A stretch of DNA of 64,000 bases, from positions 533,336 to 597,335 of the forward strand of contig NZ_FXXN01000027.1 of the NCBI RefSeq assembly GCF_900184795.1. Reading direction: 5' to 3'. The translations under genes and the position numbers were made by a program. Below, piece after piece: positions 8,095-17,299 of the stretch (position 1 is the stretch's first letter; every line of letters starts with the position of its first letter). This DNA comes from Magnetospirillum sp. 15-1 (lineage in GTDB: Bacteria; Pseudomonadota; Alphaproteobacteria; Rhodospirillales; Magnetospirillaceae). A model generated the notes under the pieces. It worked only from the letters and a program-made list of their open reading frames with translations, searched no databases and was not told the DNA's origin.

Positions 8095-10101
8095 ATGGGC
8101 ACCTTTCACCTTTCGCTGAAACTGCGGATTTTTGCCGCCGTCGGGCTGGTGGGGCTGGCGGCGATCGCCATGGCCCTGGTGGGAATCCGCTCCATGGCCA
8201 CCTATCACCAGCATGTGATGGAGATGCAAAGCGCATCCCAGCGCGCGGTGATCGGCGAGAAGGTCAACGGCCTGATCAACGCGGTGGTGATGGATTCGCG
8301 CGGCGTCTATATGAGCCGCGACGCCAGGGAGGCGGAGAAGTACTCTCCCGCCATCCTGAAGAACGTCGCCGAGATCAACCGCCTGATGGCCGAATGGGCC
8401 GCCCTGGCCCCCGAGGCCGAGCGAGACGCGTTCAAGCCGGCGGCCGAGCATGCCGCCCAGTTCGCCGCCTTCCGGACCGAACTGGTGCGCCTGGGCCGCG
8501 AGGCCAGCACCGCCGAGGCCCGGGCCTTCGGAGACAACGACGCCAACCGCGCCAACCGCCAGGCGCTCAACAAGCAGATCGAGACCCTGGCCGCCACCAA
8601 TGCCGCCAGGGTGGCCGAGGTGGTCCACGGCCTGGACGATTTCTACCAAAGCCGGCTGCAGGCCATGGTCTGGCTGGCGGTGCTGGGGCTGGCCGCCGGC
8701 ATCGGCTGGGCGGCGTGGACCGCCTTCAAGCGGGTGTCGCAGCCCATCCACCACATCACCGACACCATGCAGGCCCTGGCCGGCGGCAATCTGTCGGTGG
8801 AGATACCCTCGGTGAACGCCCATGACGAGGTGGGCGACATGGCCCGCGCCGTCCAGGTGTTCCGTGACGCCATGCGCGAGACCGAGGCCATGCGGATTTC
8901 CCAGGAGCGTGAGCGCGAGGCCGCCTATACCGAGCGGGTCGCGGCACTGCAGAACATGGCCGCGACGGTGGAACTGGAAACCCGCGCCGCCGTCGAGCAG
9001 GTGGCCGCCCAGACCTCGCTGATGGCCGACAATGCCGGCCAGATGGCCCATTCGGCCGGGGCGGTGGGCGGCAGCAGCCAAAGCGTCGCGGCCGCCGCCA
9101 CCCAGGCGTTGTCCAATGCCCAGACGGTGTCCGCCGCCGCCGAGCAACTGTCGGCCTCCATCCGCGAGATCGGCCAGCAGATCGCCACCGCCGGCCGGGT
9201 CACCGGCGGCGCGGTGGCCGCCGCCGGCAAGGCCCAGGACACCATCACCCGCCTGTCGGCGGCGGTGAATCGCATCGGCGAGGTGGCCAATCTGATCCAG
9301 AGCATCGCCAGCCAGACCAATCTGCTGGCCTTGAACGCCACCATCGAGGCGGCCCGCGCCGGCGAGGCGGGCAAGGGCTTCGCGGTGGTCGCCAACGAGG
9401 TGAAGAACCTCGCCAACCAGACCGCCAAGGCCACCGAGGAAATCTCGTCCCAGATTGGCGAGGTCCAGGCCAGTACCGCCGACGCCGTCGCCTCGGTCAG
9501 CGAGATCACCGAGGCCATCCGGGGCGTGGAGGACGTGTCGGTCAGCGTGGCCGGGGCCATCCGCCAGCAGAACGACGCCACCCAGGAGATCGCCCGCAAC
9601 ATCGCCCAGACCGCCCACGCCGCCCAGGAGGTGGCCGAGCGCATCGCCGAGGTCTCGGAGGAGGCGGGCGCCACCGGCGAACGGGCCGCCCGGGTCAACG
9701 ACATTTCGCTGGATGTGGCCCATTCCATCGAAAGCCTGAAGGGCGTCATCGTCCGGGTGGTGCGCACCGCCACCAAGGAAGTGGACCGCCGCAGCGCGCC
9801 CCGCTATGCCCTGGGCGTCAGGGGCTCGGTCGACCTGGACGGCCACGAGGTTCCTGTGGTGTTCGCCGAGGTCTCGGAACAGGGCTTGACCATCCAGGGC
9901 GAGGTTTGTCCGGTGGGCCAGGGCATGCGGGTCAAGGTCCGCATCGAAGGGTGTTCGATGGCGCTGTCCATGGTCGGCCGCGAATGCGAGAACGGCCGGC
10001 TGCATGGCAGCCTCGAACTCACTCCCGACGTGGAAGGCCGCTGGCAGGAGGAGTTCCAGCGCCTTATCGCCGGACGCCAGCCCATCCGTGACGCCGCTTA
10101 A
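8095..10101 (+). CDS. Methyl-accepting chemotaxis protein with C-terminal PilZ domain
   Basis: A 668-aa inner-membrane chemoreceptor. TM1 is about residues 10-32, followed by a ~155-residue mostly helical periplasmic domain, TM2 about 190-208, and HAMP from about 209. The signalling coiled coil has the highly conserved hairpin [19 protein letters not shown] near residue 408. From about residue 562 a PilZ domain follows, with the c-di-GMP motif RRSAPRYAL (RxxxR type) and EVSEQG in place of the D/NxSxxG motif. PilZ at this position would let c-di-GMP tune the output to CheA. SD GGGGAGGGG precedes ATG 8095. It lies next to a c-di-GMP enzyme gene at 10243, which suggests a functional link. Confidence 0.92.
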   Translation: MGTFHLSLKLRIFAAVGLVGLAAIAMALVGIRSMATYHQHVMEMQSASQRAVIGEKVNGLINAVVMDSRGVYMSRDAREAEKYSPAILKNVAEINRLMAEWAALAPEAERDAFKPAAEHAAQFAAFRTELVRLGREASTAEARAFGDNDANRANRQALNKQIETLAATNAARVAEVVHGLDDFYQSRLQAMVWLAVLGLAAGIGWAAWTAFKRVSQPIHHITDTMQALAGGNLSVEIPSVNAHDEVGDMARAVQVFRDAMRETEAMRISQEREREAAYTERVAALQNMAATVELETRAAVEQVAAQTSLMADNAGQMAHSAGAVGGSSQSVAAAATQALSNAQTVSAAAEQLSASIREIGQQIATAGRVTGGAVAAAGKAQDTITRLSAAVNRIGEVANLIQSIASQTNLLALNATIEAARAGEAGKGFAVVANEVKNLANQTAKATEEISSQIGEVQASTADAVASVSEITEAIRGVEDVSVSVAGAIRQQNDATQEIARNIAQTAHAAQEVAERIAEVSEEAGATGERAARVNDISLDVAHSIESLKGVIVRVVRTATKEVDRRSAPRYALGVRGSVDLDGHEVPVVFAEVSEQGLTIQGEVCPVGQGMRVKVRIEGCSMALSMVGRECENGRLHGSLELTPDVEGRWQEEFQRLIAGRQPIRDAA

Positions 10102-10176
10102 CCGGGAGGGGCGAAACACCGGTTTTCGCTCCATCCGGGCACAATTTGTCGCGATTCGTTGAAATGTTGGACACGC

Positions 10177-10202
10177 GCGTTCTTGATGAGTATCAAGAAC
10201 GC
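10177..10202. repeat. Perfect 11-bp inverted repeat upstream of the haem-type GGDEF-EAL gene
   Basis: The arms GCGTTCTTGAT and ATCAAGAACGC enclose a 4-nt loop (GAGT). It lies 76 bp after the chemoreceptor stop and 40 bp before the GGDEF-EAL start. With no U tract it could be either an operator or a weak terminator; the sequence alone does not decide. Confidence 0.55.
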
Positions 10203-10242
10203 CGGGGAAGGGTAGGGCGTTGACCTGACGTGTTTTGGGGGG

Positions 10243-12282
10243 ATGGACGACGTGAAGATCAAGGCCAGGATCAGCATCACCCGCGTGGTGTTCCTGCTGT
10301 CCCTGACGGCCACCGTGCTTGCCCTGGGCGTGGTCGTCCTTATCTCCAGCCATGTGCGCGAGAAGTCGGTGCACGACCTCGCCCGCGACGAGGCGCATCA
10401 GACCTCGACCCTGGTGTTCGAGACCCTTTACGCCGCCATGCGCAAGGGCTGGAGCAAGGACGAGATCGGCGAGGTCATCACCCGGCTGCAGGCGGCGCTG
10501 CCCGATCTGTCCATCCATGTGATCCGTGGCGCTCCGGTGATCGAGCAGTTCGGCGAGATCGCCAACGATCTCGCCATCGCCCGCCACGACCCGCTGCTGC
10601 AGGAGGTCTTCGCCACCGGCAAGGAGGTGCTGCTGCCCAGTCCCACCGGTATCCGCTACCTCTATCCCCTGATCGTCAAGGAAGAGTGCCTGGCCTGTCA
10701 CACGGCGGCCAAGGTGGGCGACATCAACGGCGTCATCGACATCGTCTATCCGGTCCATGCCCTCAAGGTGTCGCTCGACTACGTGCTGAACACCGTGCTG
10801 GCCTATTTCTTCGCCATCCTGCTGCTGCTGTCGGCGGCGCTGTACTTCAAGCTGAAGATCTTCGTGGCCCGGCCCATCACCAACATGGTCGGGCTGATGC
10901 AGGAGATCATCTTGCATACCGACCTGTCGCGCCGGGTGGAGACCGACGGCATCATCGCCGAGGTGGCCGACCTGTCCGACTACTTCAACAAGCTGCTGCG
11001 CACGGTGGAGGAGTACCAGCACCGGCTGGAGGACCTGTCCATCCGCGACCCGCTGACCCGGCTTTACAACCGGCGCAAGTTCGACGAGTTCCTCGACCAC
11101 GAGATCGACCGGTCGCAGCGGCACGGCCATCCCTTCTGTCTGGCCCAGATCGACCTGGACGACTTCAAGAACATCAACGACACCTTCGGCCATCCCATCG
11201 GCGATCTGGTGCTGAAGGAATTGGCCAGCGTGCTGCACCGTGAAGTGCGGCGCACCGACGTGGTGGCAAGGGTGGGGGCCGACGAGTTCTCGGTGCTGCT
11301 GCCCGAAACCACCATGGAGGAAGGCATGGCCGCGGCCGAGAAACTGCGCCAGGCCGTCGCCGACTGTCAGTTGGGCCTGCCGGTGGGCGGCGTGCGCATC
11401 ACCGCCTCGGTCGGTCTGGTCAGCTATCCCGACAACGCCGACGACGCCCAGAAGCTGGCCATCGCGGCCGACGTGGCCAGCTACAAGGCCAAGCGCTCGG
11501 GCAAGAATCAGGTGGCGGTGATCGGCGAGGGCGAGGACGCCACCGTCGCCATCTTCAGCCAGGGCGAGATGGTGCGCAGCGCCCTGGCCGAGGGACGGCT
11601 GGTGCCGTTCTACCAGCCCATCGTCGCCGCCGAGGACGGCTCCATCGCCGCCTACGAGGTGCTGGCCCGCGTGGTGGACGGCGATCAGGCGGTGTGTGCC
11701 GGCGACTTCATCGAATCCGCCGAGGAATTGGGGCTGGCCGGCGAGATCGACGCCGCCGTGTTCGACGGCGCCCTGGCCGCCATGGCGGCGGGCAAGCTGG
11801 GCGACGCCAAGATCTTCGTCAACCTGTCGGCCAAGAGCCTGACCGACCGCGAGCGGATGATGGCCATCCCCCGCCGTCTGGCCGAGGCGGGCGTCGCCGC
11901 CAGCCGGGTGGTCCTCGAGATCACCGAGCGGGAGGCCCTGCCTCATTTCGGCGACATCGTCGCCATGATCAACGAGTTGCGCAGCACCGGCCTGGGCTTC
12001 GCGCTGGACGATTTCGGCTCGGGCTTCTCGTCGTTCCTCTATCTCAAGTACATCACCGTCGATTACGTCAAGATCGAGGGCAGCTTCATCCGGCACGTGG
12101 TCACCGACGACCGCGACCGCATCATGGTCGAGCACATCCACTCCATGGCCCGGCGCTTCGGCATGATCACCATCGCCGAGTTCGTGGAGGACGAGGCCAC
12201 CATGGTGCTGCTGCGCAAGATGGGGATCAACCTGTGCCAGGGCTTCCACATCGCCGTTCCCAAGCCTATTCATAAGCTGTGA
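10243..12282 (+). CDS. GGDEF-EAL protein with periplasmic c-type haem sensor
   Basis: A 679-aa membrane protein: TM1 about residues 10-32, a ~145-residue periplasmic domain, TM2 about 181-205, a HAMP-like linker, GGDEF about 265-425 and EAL about 440-675. The periplasmic domain contains CLACH (residues 149-153), a covalent c-haem attachment site, so it probably senses redox state, O2 or NO. The cyclase signature reads GADEF rather than GGDEF. The EAL signature reads EVL with Glu retained, and DDFGSG (about 589) and VKIEGSF are intact, so phosphodiesterase activity is plausible; cyclase activity is less certain. It overlaps the next gene by one base. Confidence 0.92.
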   Translation: MDDVKIKARISITRVVFLLSLTATVLALGVVVLISSHVREKSVHDLARDEAHQTSTLVFETLYAAMRKGWSKDEIGEVITRLQAALPDLSIHVIRGAPVIEQFGEIANDLAIARHDPLLQEVFATGKEVLLPSPTGIRYLYPLIVKEECLACHTAAKVGDINGVIDIVYPVHALKVSLDYVLNTVLAYFFAILLLLSAALYFKLKIFVARPITNMVGLMQEIILHTDLSRRVETDGIIAEVADLSDYFNKLLRTVEEYQHRLEDLSIRDPLTRLYNRRKFDEFLDHEIDRSQRHGHPFCLAQIDLDDFKNINDTFGHPIGDLVLKELASVLHREVRRTDVVARVGADEFSVLLPETTMEEGMAAAEKLRQAVADCQLGLPVGGVRITASVGLVSYPDNADDAQKLAIAADVASYKAKRSGKNQVAVIGEGEDATVAIFSQGEMVRSALAEGRLVPFYQPIVAAEDGSIAAYEVLARVVDGDQAVCAGDFIESAEELGLAGEIDAAVFDGALAAMAAGKLGDAKIFVNLSAKSLTDRERMMAIPRRLAEAGVAASRVVLEITEREALPHFGDIVAMINELRSTGLGFALDDFGSGFSSFLYLKYITVDYVKIEGSFIRHVVTDDRDRIMVEHIHSMARRFGMITIAEFVEDEATMVLLRKMGINLCQGFHIAVPKPIHKL

Positions 12283-12773
12283 TGGTTCCCGCGACCCCCG
12301 ACGACCTGTTCGCCCTGTTCGACCGCCTGGACATCCGGGCGGCTACCCACCGGCACGCCCCGGCCTTCACGGTGGAGGAGGGGCACCGGGTCTGGGGCTC
12401 GATCCCCGGCGTCCATTGCAAGAACCTGTTTCTCAAGGACGGCAAGGGGCGGCTGTGGCTGGTGGTGGCGCCCGCCGAGCGGCGGATCGACCTCAAGTCC
12501 CTGCCGGAAAGGATCGGTTCGGCGCGGCTGTCCTTCGGCTCGGCGGCGCTGCTGGTCGAGGTGCTGGGTATCGAGCCGGGCTCGGTGACGCCCTTCGCGG
12601 TGATCAACGACAGGGAACACCGGGTCTCGGTGGTTCTGGATGCCTGGATGATGGCGCAGGAACGGATTAATTATCATCCGTTGCGCAACGACATGACCAC
12701 CACGCTGAGCCCGGCCGAACTGGAGCGTTTCTTCCGGCACACCGGTCATACCCCTCTGCTGGTCGATCTATAG
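12282..12773 (+). CDS. YbaK/ProX-type aminoacyl-tRNA deacylase
   Basis: A 163-aa free-standing editing domain resembling the insertion domain of prolyl-tRNA synthetase (ProXp/PrdX). Such enzymes hydrolyse mischarged Ala-tRNAPro or related species. Seen: THRHAPAFTVEEG near the N-terminus, HCKNLFLKDGKG with the conserved Lys, LSFGSAALL and FAVINDREHRV. The ATG at 12282 overlaps the stop of the GGDEF-EAL gene (TGATG); a GTG at 12279 is the alternative. The coupling to a signalling gene is probably incidental. The exact substrate tRNA cannot be read from the sequence. Confidence 0.85.
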   Translation: MVPATPDDLFALFDRLDIRAATHRHAPAFTVEEGHRVWGSIPGVHCKNLFLKDGKGRLWLVVAPAERRIDLKSLPERIGSARLSFGSAALLVEVLGIEPGSVTPFAVINDREHRVSVVLDAWMMAQERINYHPLRNDMTTTLSPAELERFFRHTGHTPLLVDL

Positions 12774-12842
12774 ACGGGGGTATTGCCCCGCCTCCCTCGT
12801 TTGCGTTATTTCCTGTATCGCAGATAGGGCTTTCGATAGGGG

Positions 12843-13508
12843 ATGTTTCCGAAAATGGCGATGGTCACCTTGCGGCACATGGCGGCGGCTTTGGGGCTGG
12901 CTCTTGGCCTGCTCCTGCTTCCCGTCGCCGGCCGGGCCGCCGATGTCGAGCTGGGGCGCACCACCGTGCAGAGCGCGGTGAACGAGGGGATTTCCACCTT
13001 CGTCGGTACCCGGCATCCCCTGGCGGAGCGCAGCCGGCTGCTGGACAGCCTGCTGCGCCGCTACATTGATCCGTCCATGCTGTCGGCCAGTATTCTCGGC
13101 CGCTACTGGGGCAAGATCAGCCCGGCCGAGCAGAGCGCCTTTTCCGAGCTGTTCGTGCGCTATCTGGTGACGTCCTATGTGGGGATTCTGGGCCGCGCCG
13201 AGCCCGGCACGTCCGTCAGGGTCGCCGATGGAAGCGATCTCGGCACCAAGGTCCGGGTGCGGTCGTCCGCCATGTTGCCCTCCCAGCCCGGCGACCCCAT
13301 TCCGGTGGAGTGGGAGGTGGCGACCACCGCCGACGGCAGGCCGGTGATCATGGACCTCACCGCCCAGGGCGTCAGTCTGATCCGCGCCATGAAGGACGAT
13401 TTCGCCTCGGTGCTGCGCTCGTCGGGCGGCAAGATCGAGCCGCTGATGGAAGCCCTGCAGCGCAAGATCGACGCCAACGAAAAGGCCAATGCCGCCCAGG
13501 CGGGCTGA
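12843..13508 (+). CDS. MlaC/Ttg2D-family periplasmic phospholipid-binding protein
   Basis: 221 aa with a signal peptide (hydrophobic LGLALGLLLLPVAGRA, cleavage about residue 30). The mature part follows the MlaC pattern: a helical N-terminus, SMLSASILGRYWGKISPAEQ, FSELFVRYLVTSYVGIL, and a strand region ending in VIMDLTAQGVSLIRAMKDDF. MlaC carries phospholipids between the outer membrane and the MlaFEDB transporter; the related HpnM acts in hopanoid metabolism. No other mla or hpn gene is adjacent, so the partner is unknown. Several in-frame ATGs (12843, 12855, 12861) make the start uncertain. Confidence 0.82.
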   Translation: MFPKMAMVTLRHMAAALGLALGLLLLPVAGRAADVELGRTTVQSAVNEGISTFVGTRHPLAERSRLLDSLLRRYIDPSMLSASILGRYWGKISPAEQSAFSELFVRYLVTSYVGILGRAEPGTSVRVADGSDLGTKVRVRSSAMLPSQPGDPIPVEWEVATTADGRPVIMDLTAQGVSLIRAMKDDFASVLRSSGGKIEPLMEALQRKIDANEKANAAQAG

Positions 13509-13515
13509 TCTCCGG

Positions 13516-14004
13516 TTACGACCCCAGATAGACCAGCTTCTCGCCTTCCTTGAAGTCGCCGGACATGGCGAGGTCCTTGAAGAAGTCGGCGACGCCCCTG
13601 GCCGGGCCGGTCAGGGCGTTGATGGGGCCGGGCCGGATGCCCAGGCCGTGGGCCTTCAGCAGGCCGGGCTCGGCTTCCTTGGTGGCGAAATACAGCACCA
13701 CGTCGTCGCCCTTGGGGGCGGCCATCAGGGTCAGGCGTGCCGCATCCACGTACTGGACCAGGAACAGGCCGGGGGCCAGGCGGGCGGCGCGGGCCTTGCC
13801 GGTGGGGCCGTCCGGGGTCGCCACGTCGTACTGCTTTTCCGCCGCGTTCCATGTCACCCGTACCTCGACCCCGTCGGGGCGGCGGTAGCGGCCGTCCTTG
13901 ACGCCGTCCACCCGGATGGAGGCGGAAGCGGCGACGGTGTCGCCCTCCACCTGATAGCAGGCGGGCAGGAGCAGCAGGAGCAACAGGGCGGCGAGGCGGC
14001 GCAT
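13516..14004 (-). CDS. Hypothetical lipoprotein, 162 aa
   Basis: A short signal peptide (MRRLAALLLLLLLPAC) ends in a lipobox with the acylated cysteine at residue 16. The mature protein is beta-rich with alternating strands (VDGVKDGRYRRPDGVEV, GLFLVQYVDAARL, DDVVLYFATKE) and no recognised domain. It converges on the MlaC-like gene with an 8-bp gap, so the two share a termination region rather than a transcript. The function is unknown. Confidence 0.75.
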   Translation of the reverse strand: MRRLAALLLLLLLPACYQVEGDTVAASASIRVDGVKDGRYRRPDGVEVRVTWNAAEKQYDVATPDGPTGKARAARLAPGLFLVQYVDAARLTLMAAPKGDDVVLYFATKEAEPGLLKAHGLGIRPGPINALTGPARGVADFFKDLAMSGDFKEGEKLVYLGS

Positions 14005-14209
14005 GGATGGGTCCTTCCGGCTGAATTCGCCCGGACCCTATCATCGCCGGGGGGCGATGAAATTGACCTCGGCCAAGTACTTGTTCCGATGCTTGTTCCG
14101 GCTGTGACGAATCGCTAAAGTCCGGCCCTCCTGTGGTCCGATCCGTCGGGAAGGTTTACCTTCCGGGCGGTGAATCGGCCCACGAGAGATCGTATTCCCG
14201 GAGGAAGTC

Positions 14210-15766
14210 ATGTCCGAGCGCATCCTGATCGTCGATTTCGGCTCGCAGGTGACCCAGCTGATCGCGCGCCGCGTGCGCGAGGCCGGCGTCTACTGTGAAA
14301 TCCACCCCTTCAACCGGGTGAGCGTCGACAGCATCCGCGAGTTCGCTCCCAAGGGCGTGATCCTGTCGGGCGGCCCGGCCTCGGTGGCCGATTTCGGCTC
14401 GCCCCGCGCGCCGGACGGCCTGTTCGAGATGGGCCTGCCCATCCTGGGCATCTGCTACGGCCAACAGACCATGTGCGAGCAGTTGGGCGGCAAGGTGGAG
14501 CCCGGCGATCACCGCGAATTCGGCCGCGCCCTGCTCAAGGTCTCGGGCGAGCCCTGCGCCCTGTTCGACGGCATCGCCGCCAAGGGCGACGAGGTCCAGG
14601 TGTGGATGAGCCACGGCGACCGGGTAACGGCGATTCCGGCGGGCTTCAAGGTGGTGGCGACCTCCGAGGGCGCCCCCTTCGCCGCTATCGCCAACGCCGA
14701 CAAGCGCTTCTACGGCGTGCAGTTCCACCCCGAGGTGGTGCACACCCCCATCGGCAAGCAATTGCTGTCCAATTTCGTCCACAAGATCGTCGGCTGCGCC
14801 GGCGACTGGACCATGAAGGCCTTCCGCGCCCAGGAGATCGCCAAGGTGCGCGCCCAGGTGGGGTCGGGCCGGGTGATCTGCGGCCTGTCGGGCGGCGTGG
14901 ATTCCTCGGTGGTGGCGGCCCTGCTGCACGAGGCCATCGGCGACCAGTTGACCTGTGTGTTCGTGGATACCGGCTTCATGCGGGCCGGCGAGTCCGAGCA
15001 GGTGGTCAGCGTCTTCCGCGACCGCTTCAACATCAAGCTGGTCCACAAGGACGCCTCGGACCTGTTCCTGGACAAGCTGGCCGGCCTGACCGACCCCGAG
15101 AAGAAGCGCAAGATCATCGGCGCCACCTTCATCGACGTGTTCGAGGAAGAGGCCAGGGCGGTGGGCGGCGCCGACTTCCTGGCCCAGGGCACCCTTTATC
15201 CCGACGTGATCGAGAGCGTCAGCTTCACCGGTGGCCCCTCGGTGACCATCAAGAGCCACCACAATGTCGGCGGTCTGCCCGAGCGCATGAACATGAAGCT
15301 GGTCGAGCCGCTGCGCGAACTGTTCAAGGACGAGGTCCGGGCGCTGGGCCGCGAACTGGGCCTGCCCGCCGACATGGTCGGCCGCCATCCCTTCCCCGGC
15401 CCCGGTCTGGCCATCCGCATCCCCGGCCAGCCGCTGACCCGCGAAAACCTGGATATCCTCCGGAAGGCCGATACCATCTATCTGGATGAAATCCGCAAGG
15501 CCGGCCTCTACGACGAGATCTGGCAGGCCTTCGCCGTGTTGCTGCCGGTCCGCACCGTGGGCGTCATGGGCGATTCGCGCTCCTACGACTACGCCTGCGC
15601 GCTGCGCGCCGTCACCAGCACCGACGGCATGACCGCCGATTTCTATCCCTTCGACATGGCCTTCATCGGCCGGGTGGCCAACCGCATCATCAACGAGGTC
15701 AAGGGGATCAACCGGGTGACCTATGACGTCACCAGCAAGCCGCCGGGCACCATTGAATGGGAGTGA
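14210..15766 (+). CDS. guaA: GMP synthase (glutamine-hydrolysing)
   Basis: Converts XMP to GMP with ATP and glutamine, the last step of guanine nucleotide synthesis. The class I glutaminase domain (1 to about 195) has GICYGQQ with the nucleophilic Cys near residue 82 and FHPEVVHT with the catalytic His/Glu. The ATP pyrophosphatase domain follows with [10 protein letters not shown] (about 226). The C-terminal dimerisation domain ends in the typical KPPGTIEWE. It has 518 aa, normal length. A good SD (GGAGGAA) precedes ATG 14210. It is a single-gene unit here. Confidence 0.98.
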   Translation: MSERILIVDFGSQVTQLIARRVREAGVYCEIHPFNRVSVDSIREFAPKGVILSGGPASVADFGSPRAPDGLFEMGLPILGICYGQQTMCEQLGGKVEPGDHREFGRALLKVSGEPCALFDGIAAKGDEVQVWMSHGDRVTAIPAGFKVVATSEGAPFAAIANADKRFYGVQFHPEVVHTPIGKQLLSNFVHKIVGCAGDWTMKAFRAQEIAKVRAQVGSGRVICGLSGGVDSSVVAALLHEAIGDQLTCVFVDTGFMRAGESEQVVSVFRDRFNIKLVHKDASDLFLDKLAGLTDPEKKRKIIGATFIDVFEEEARAVGGADFLAQGTLYPDVIESVSFTGGPSVTIKSHHNVGGLPERMNMKLVEPLRELFKDEVRALGRELGLPADMVGRHPFPGPGLAIRIPGQPLTRENLDILRKADTIYLDEIRKAGLYDEIWQAFAVLLPVRTVGVMGDSRSYDYACALRAVTSTDGMTADFYPFDMAFIGRVANRIINEVKGINRVTYDVTSKPPGTIEWE

Positions 15767-15839
15767 TTGGCGCCATAAGTGATTTGCCGCCATCATCTTT
15801 CGTCAAGATTATCGTTTGGTGAATGGGGCCTCCGCCTGA

Positions 15840-15867
15840 TTGTTCCTCTCTTTATTCCAGGTATAAT
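15840..15867 (+). promoter_or_regulatory. Sigma70-type promoter for the small cysteine-rich gene cluster
   Basis: TTGTTC (15840-15845) and a consensus TATAAT (15862-15867) are 16 bp apart. The first codon of the 78-aa gene is 31 bp downstream of the -10 box. Confidence 0.6.
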
Positions 15868-15897
15868 CCCTTATGGTCGTTATCCGGGATTGGAGCG

Positions 15898-16134
15898 ATG
15901 GAATTGCAGGACAACAATCGTTGCGCTTTTGACAGGCTGATCAGTCTGGCCGGTGGAGCCGAGCCGGCCGAACATGCCCTGTCGGTTCTGCGCAATGCGG
16001 GGTCCTGCAGCGCCCTGTTGTCCTGCCCGCGCCGTCTGGGGTGCTCGTGGATGGCCATGATCCTGGCGACGCGGCTGTCCGAGGCCGCCATCGCCGCCGC
16101 CGAGCATGATCGGGTGCTGGCCCTGTCAGCCTAG
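15898..16134 (+). CDS. Small hypothetical protein with cysteine pairs, 78 aa
   Basis: ATG 15898 has an SD (GGAGCG) and a consensus-like promoter just upstream. The product MELQDNNRCAFDRL... carries four cysteines, three of them in a short segment (SCSALLSCPRRLGCSW, residues 40-55), followed by an alanine-rich helix. There is no signal peptide. No family is recognised. It is the first of three consecutive small cysteine-rich frames that precede a hemerythrin gene, which may hint at metal or redox roles, but this is inference. Confidence 0.6.
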   Translation: MELQDNNRCAFDRLISLAGGAEPAEHALSVLRNAGSCSALLSCPRRLGCSWMAMILATRLSEAAIAAAEHDRVLALSA

Positions 16135-16174
16135 GGTTGTTCAGGACGGCGCATGATCGCCCCCCGTATCCTGC

Positions 16175-16486
16175 ATGGAAGATGTGGTTGAGAATCCCTC
16201 GCCGCATCCCTATCATCCCTGTATGACGAATTGTGACCTGCCCTCGGCCTGTCAGCGTAAATTCACGGCGACCTCCAACTGCATCGAATGCGGAACCTGG
16301 GTGGATGCACTGGTCATCCTTGGCGACATCGCCCATTGCCCTGAAGATACCTCCTGCTCCCACCATGATGCCTGTGCCCGCGAGGTCGCCAGGTGTGCCG
16401 GCGACCTGCATCGGGGGGCTCCGCTCCGGTCGCGGCTGCTGGACAGGCTGTGTCACCTGATGTCGCCGGTGACCGCCTTTCGTTAG
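16175..16486 (+). CDS. Possible small cysteine-rich protein, up to 103 aa
   Basis: The frame opens at ATG 16175, with an internal ATG at 16223 (MTNCDLPSACQRKF) that may be the true start; neither has a clear SD. From 16223 the product is 87 aa with about ten cysteines in spaced pairs (NCIEC, HCPEDTSC, HDACAREVARC). The dense, regular cysteine spacing is unlike the arginine-rich noise of shadow frames. No family is recognised. Its neighbours are two other small cysteine-rich frames. Confidence 0.42.
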   Translation: MEDVVENPSPHPYHPCMTNCDLPSACQRKFTATSNCIECGTWVDALVILGDIAHCPEDTSCSHHDACAREVARCAGDLHRGAPLRSRLLDRLCHLMSPVTAFR

Positions 16487-16530
16487 CTCCTGTTGTCTTG
16501 CCGATGGGGATGGCGTGTGCGGAGGTGGGC

Positions 16531-16776
16531 ATGCACGGAGACGATATATCCGGCCGCACCGGCGACGGAGATCACTGCGCCAGCGGCCTGCCCTGTGCAG
16601 GCTGCCCGGAGGCGGTGGCCTCGGTGAGCCGCGTCTCCCACGGCAGCGATCTCAGCCGGTCCGAGGCCGATGGCTGCTGGGTGGTGCGTATCGGCCATTC
16701 GGAAAAGCTGCGCAGCGACGATCCCTGCCTCGCCTGCTCCTTCTTCCGCAACCGGGCGCCGCTGCTGGCCGGATAG
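16531..16776 (+). CDS. Small cysteine-rich hypothetical protein, 81 aa
   Basis: The start ATG 16531 was chosen over ATGs at 16504 and 16510 because a perfect SD (GGAGGT) sits 4 nt upstream. The product has two cysteine clusters, HCASGLPCAGC (about residues 15-25) and DPCLACSFFR near the C-terminus, with a central CWVVRIGHSEK strand. It could bind one metal ion or cluster. No signal peptide is seen. It lies 45 bp after the previous frame and 118 bp before the hemerythrin start. Confidence 0.55.
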   Translation: MHGDDISGRTGDGDHCASGLPCAGCPEAVASVSRVSHGSDLSRSEADGCWVVRIGHSEKLRSDDPCLACSFFRNRAPLLAG

Positions 16777-16894
16777 CCCGGCCATTCAGCCCGGACAGGT
16801 CGCGCATCCCCTTGGTGAATGGGCCTTTGGCTTGCGTCCGGGCGGCAAAGGCGTACATTGCGGCCGTTTCCTTGGACCAGATCAGGGCGTGACG

Positions 16895-17299
16895 ATGATT
16901 CCTCGGCATGCGGTCATCCGGTGGGGCGAGCCTCTGTTGCTCGGGGTCGCCTTCGTCGATCACGATCATTGCGAGGCGGTGGAGATGATCAACCGCATGG
17001 CCGCCGCCGCTCCGTCCGAGCGCCTGGAGATGGCGCGCACCTTCTCCCGCCATTGCGTCGAGCATTTCGCCCGTGAGGAGGCGATGATGGTGAAGACCGG
17101 CTTCTTCGCCCTCGACCCCCATCGCGATGAGCACCGGCGGGTACTCGCCGAACTGGACGAGGTGATCCGCTCGCTGGAGGGTGGCGACCCTTGCGAGGAA
17201 TATTTCACCGTCGACCTGCCGCAGTGGTTCCTTGAGCACCGGGCGACCATGGACTACGTCACCTCGGGCTATGCCCTCGAGCACGGCTGGGTCGAGTAG
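16895..17299 (+). CDS. Bacteriohemerythrin, 134 aa
   Basis: A four-helix di-iron O2-binding protein. The ligand pattern is present: DHDH at the end of helix A, HCVEHFAREE (HxxxE), HRDEH, and LEHRATMD (HxxxD). ATG 16895 gives MIPRHAVIRWGEPLLLGV, a start typical for the family. Such proteins store or deliver O2 in microaerophiles and motile bacteria. No fused signalling domain is present. It converges on the aminopeptidase P gene with no gap between the two stop codons. Confidence 0.92.
   Translation: MIPRHAVIRWGEPLLLGVAFVDHDHCEAVEMINRMAAAAPSERLEMARTFSRHCVEHFAREEAMMVKTGFFALDPHRDEHRRVLAELDEVIRSLEGGDPCEEYFTVDLPQWFLEHRATMDYVTSGYALEHGWVE

Noticed and set aside
10165-10190. Possible sigma54 promoter (TTGGACAC...TTCTTG) before the GGDEF-EAL gene
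   Set aside because: The -12 GC doublet is absent and the spacing is wrong.
8011-12273. Long minus-strand open frame (1420 codons)
   Set aside because: Antisense to the chemoreceptor and GGDEF-EAL genes; no domain is recognisable and the composition is shadow-like.
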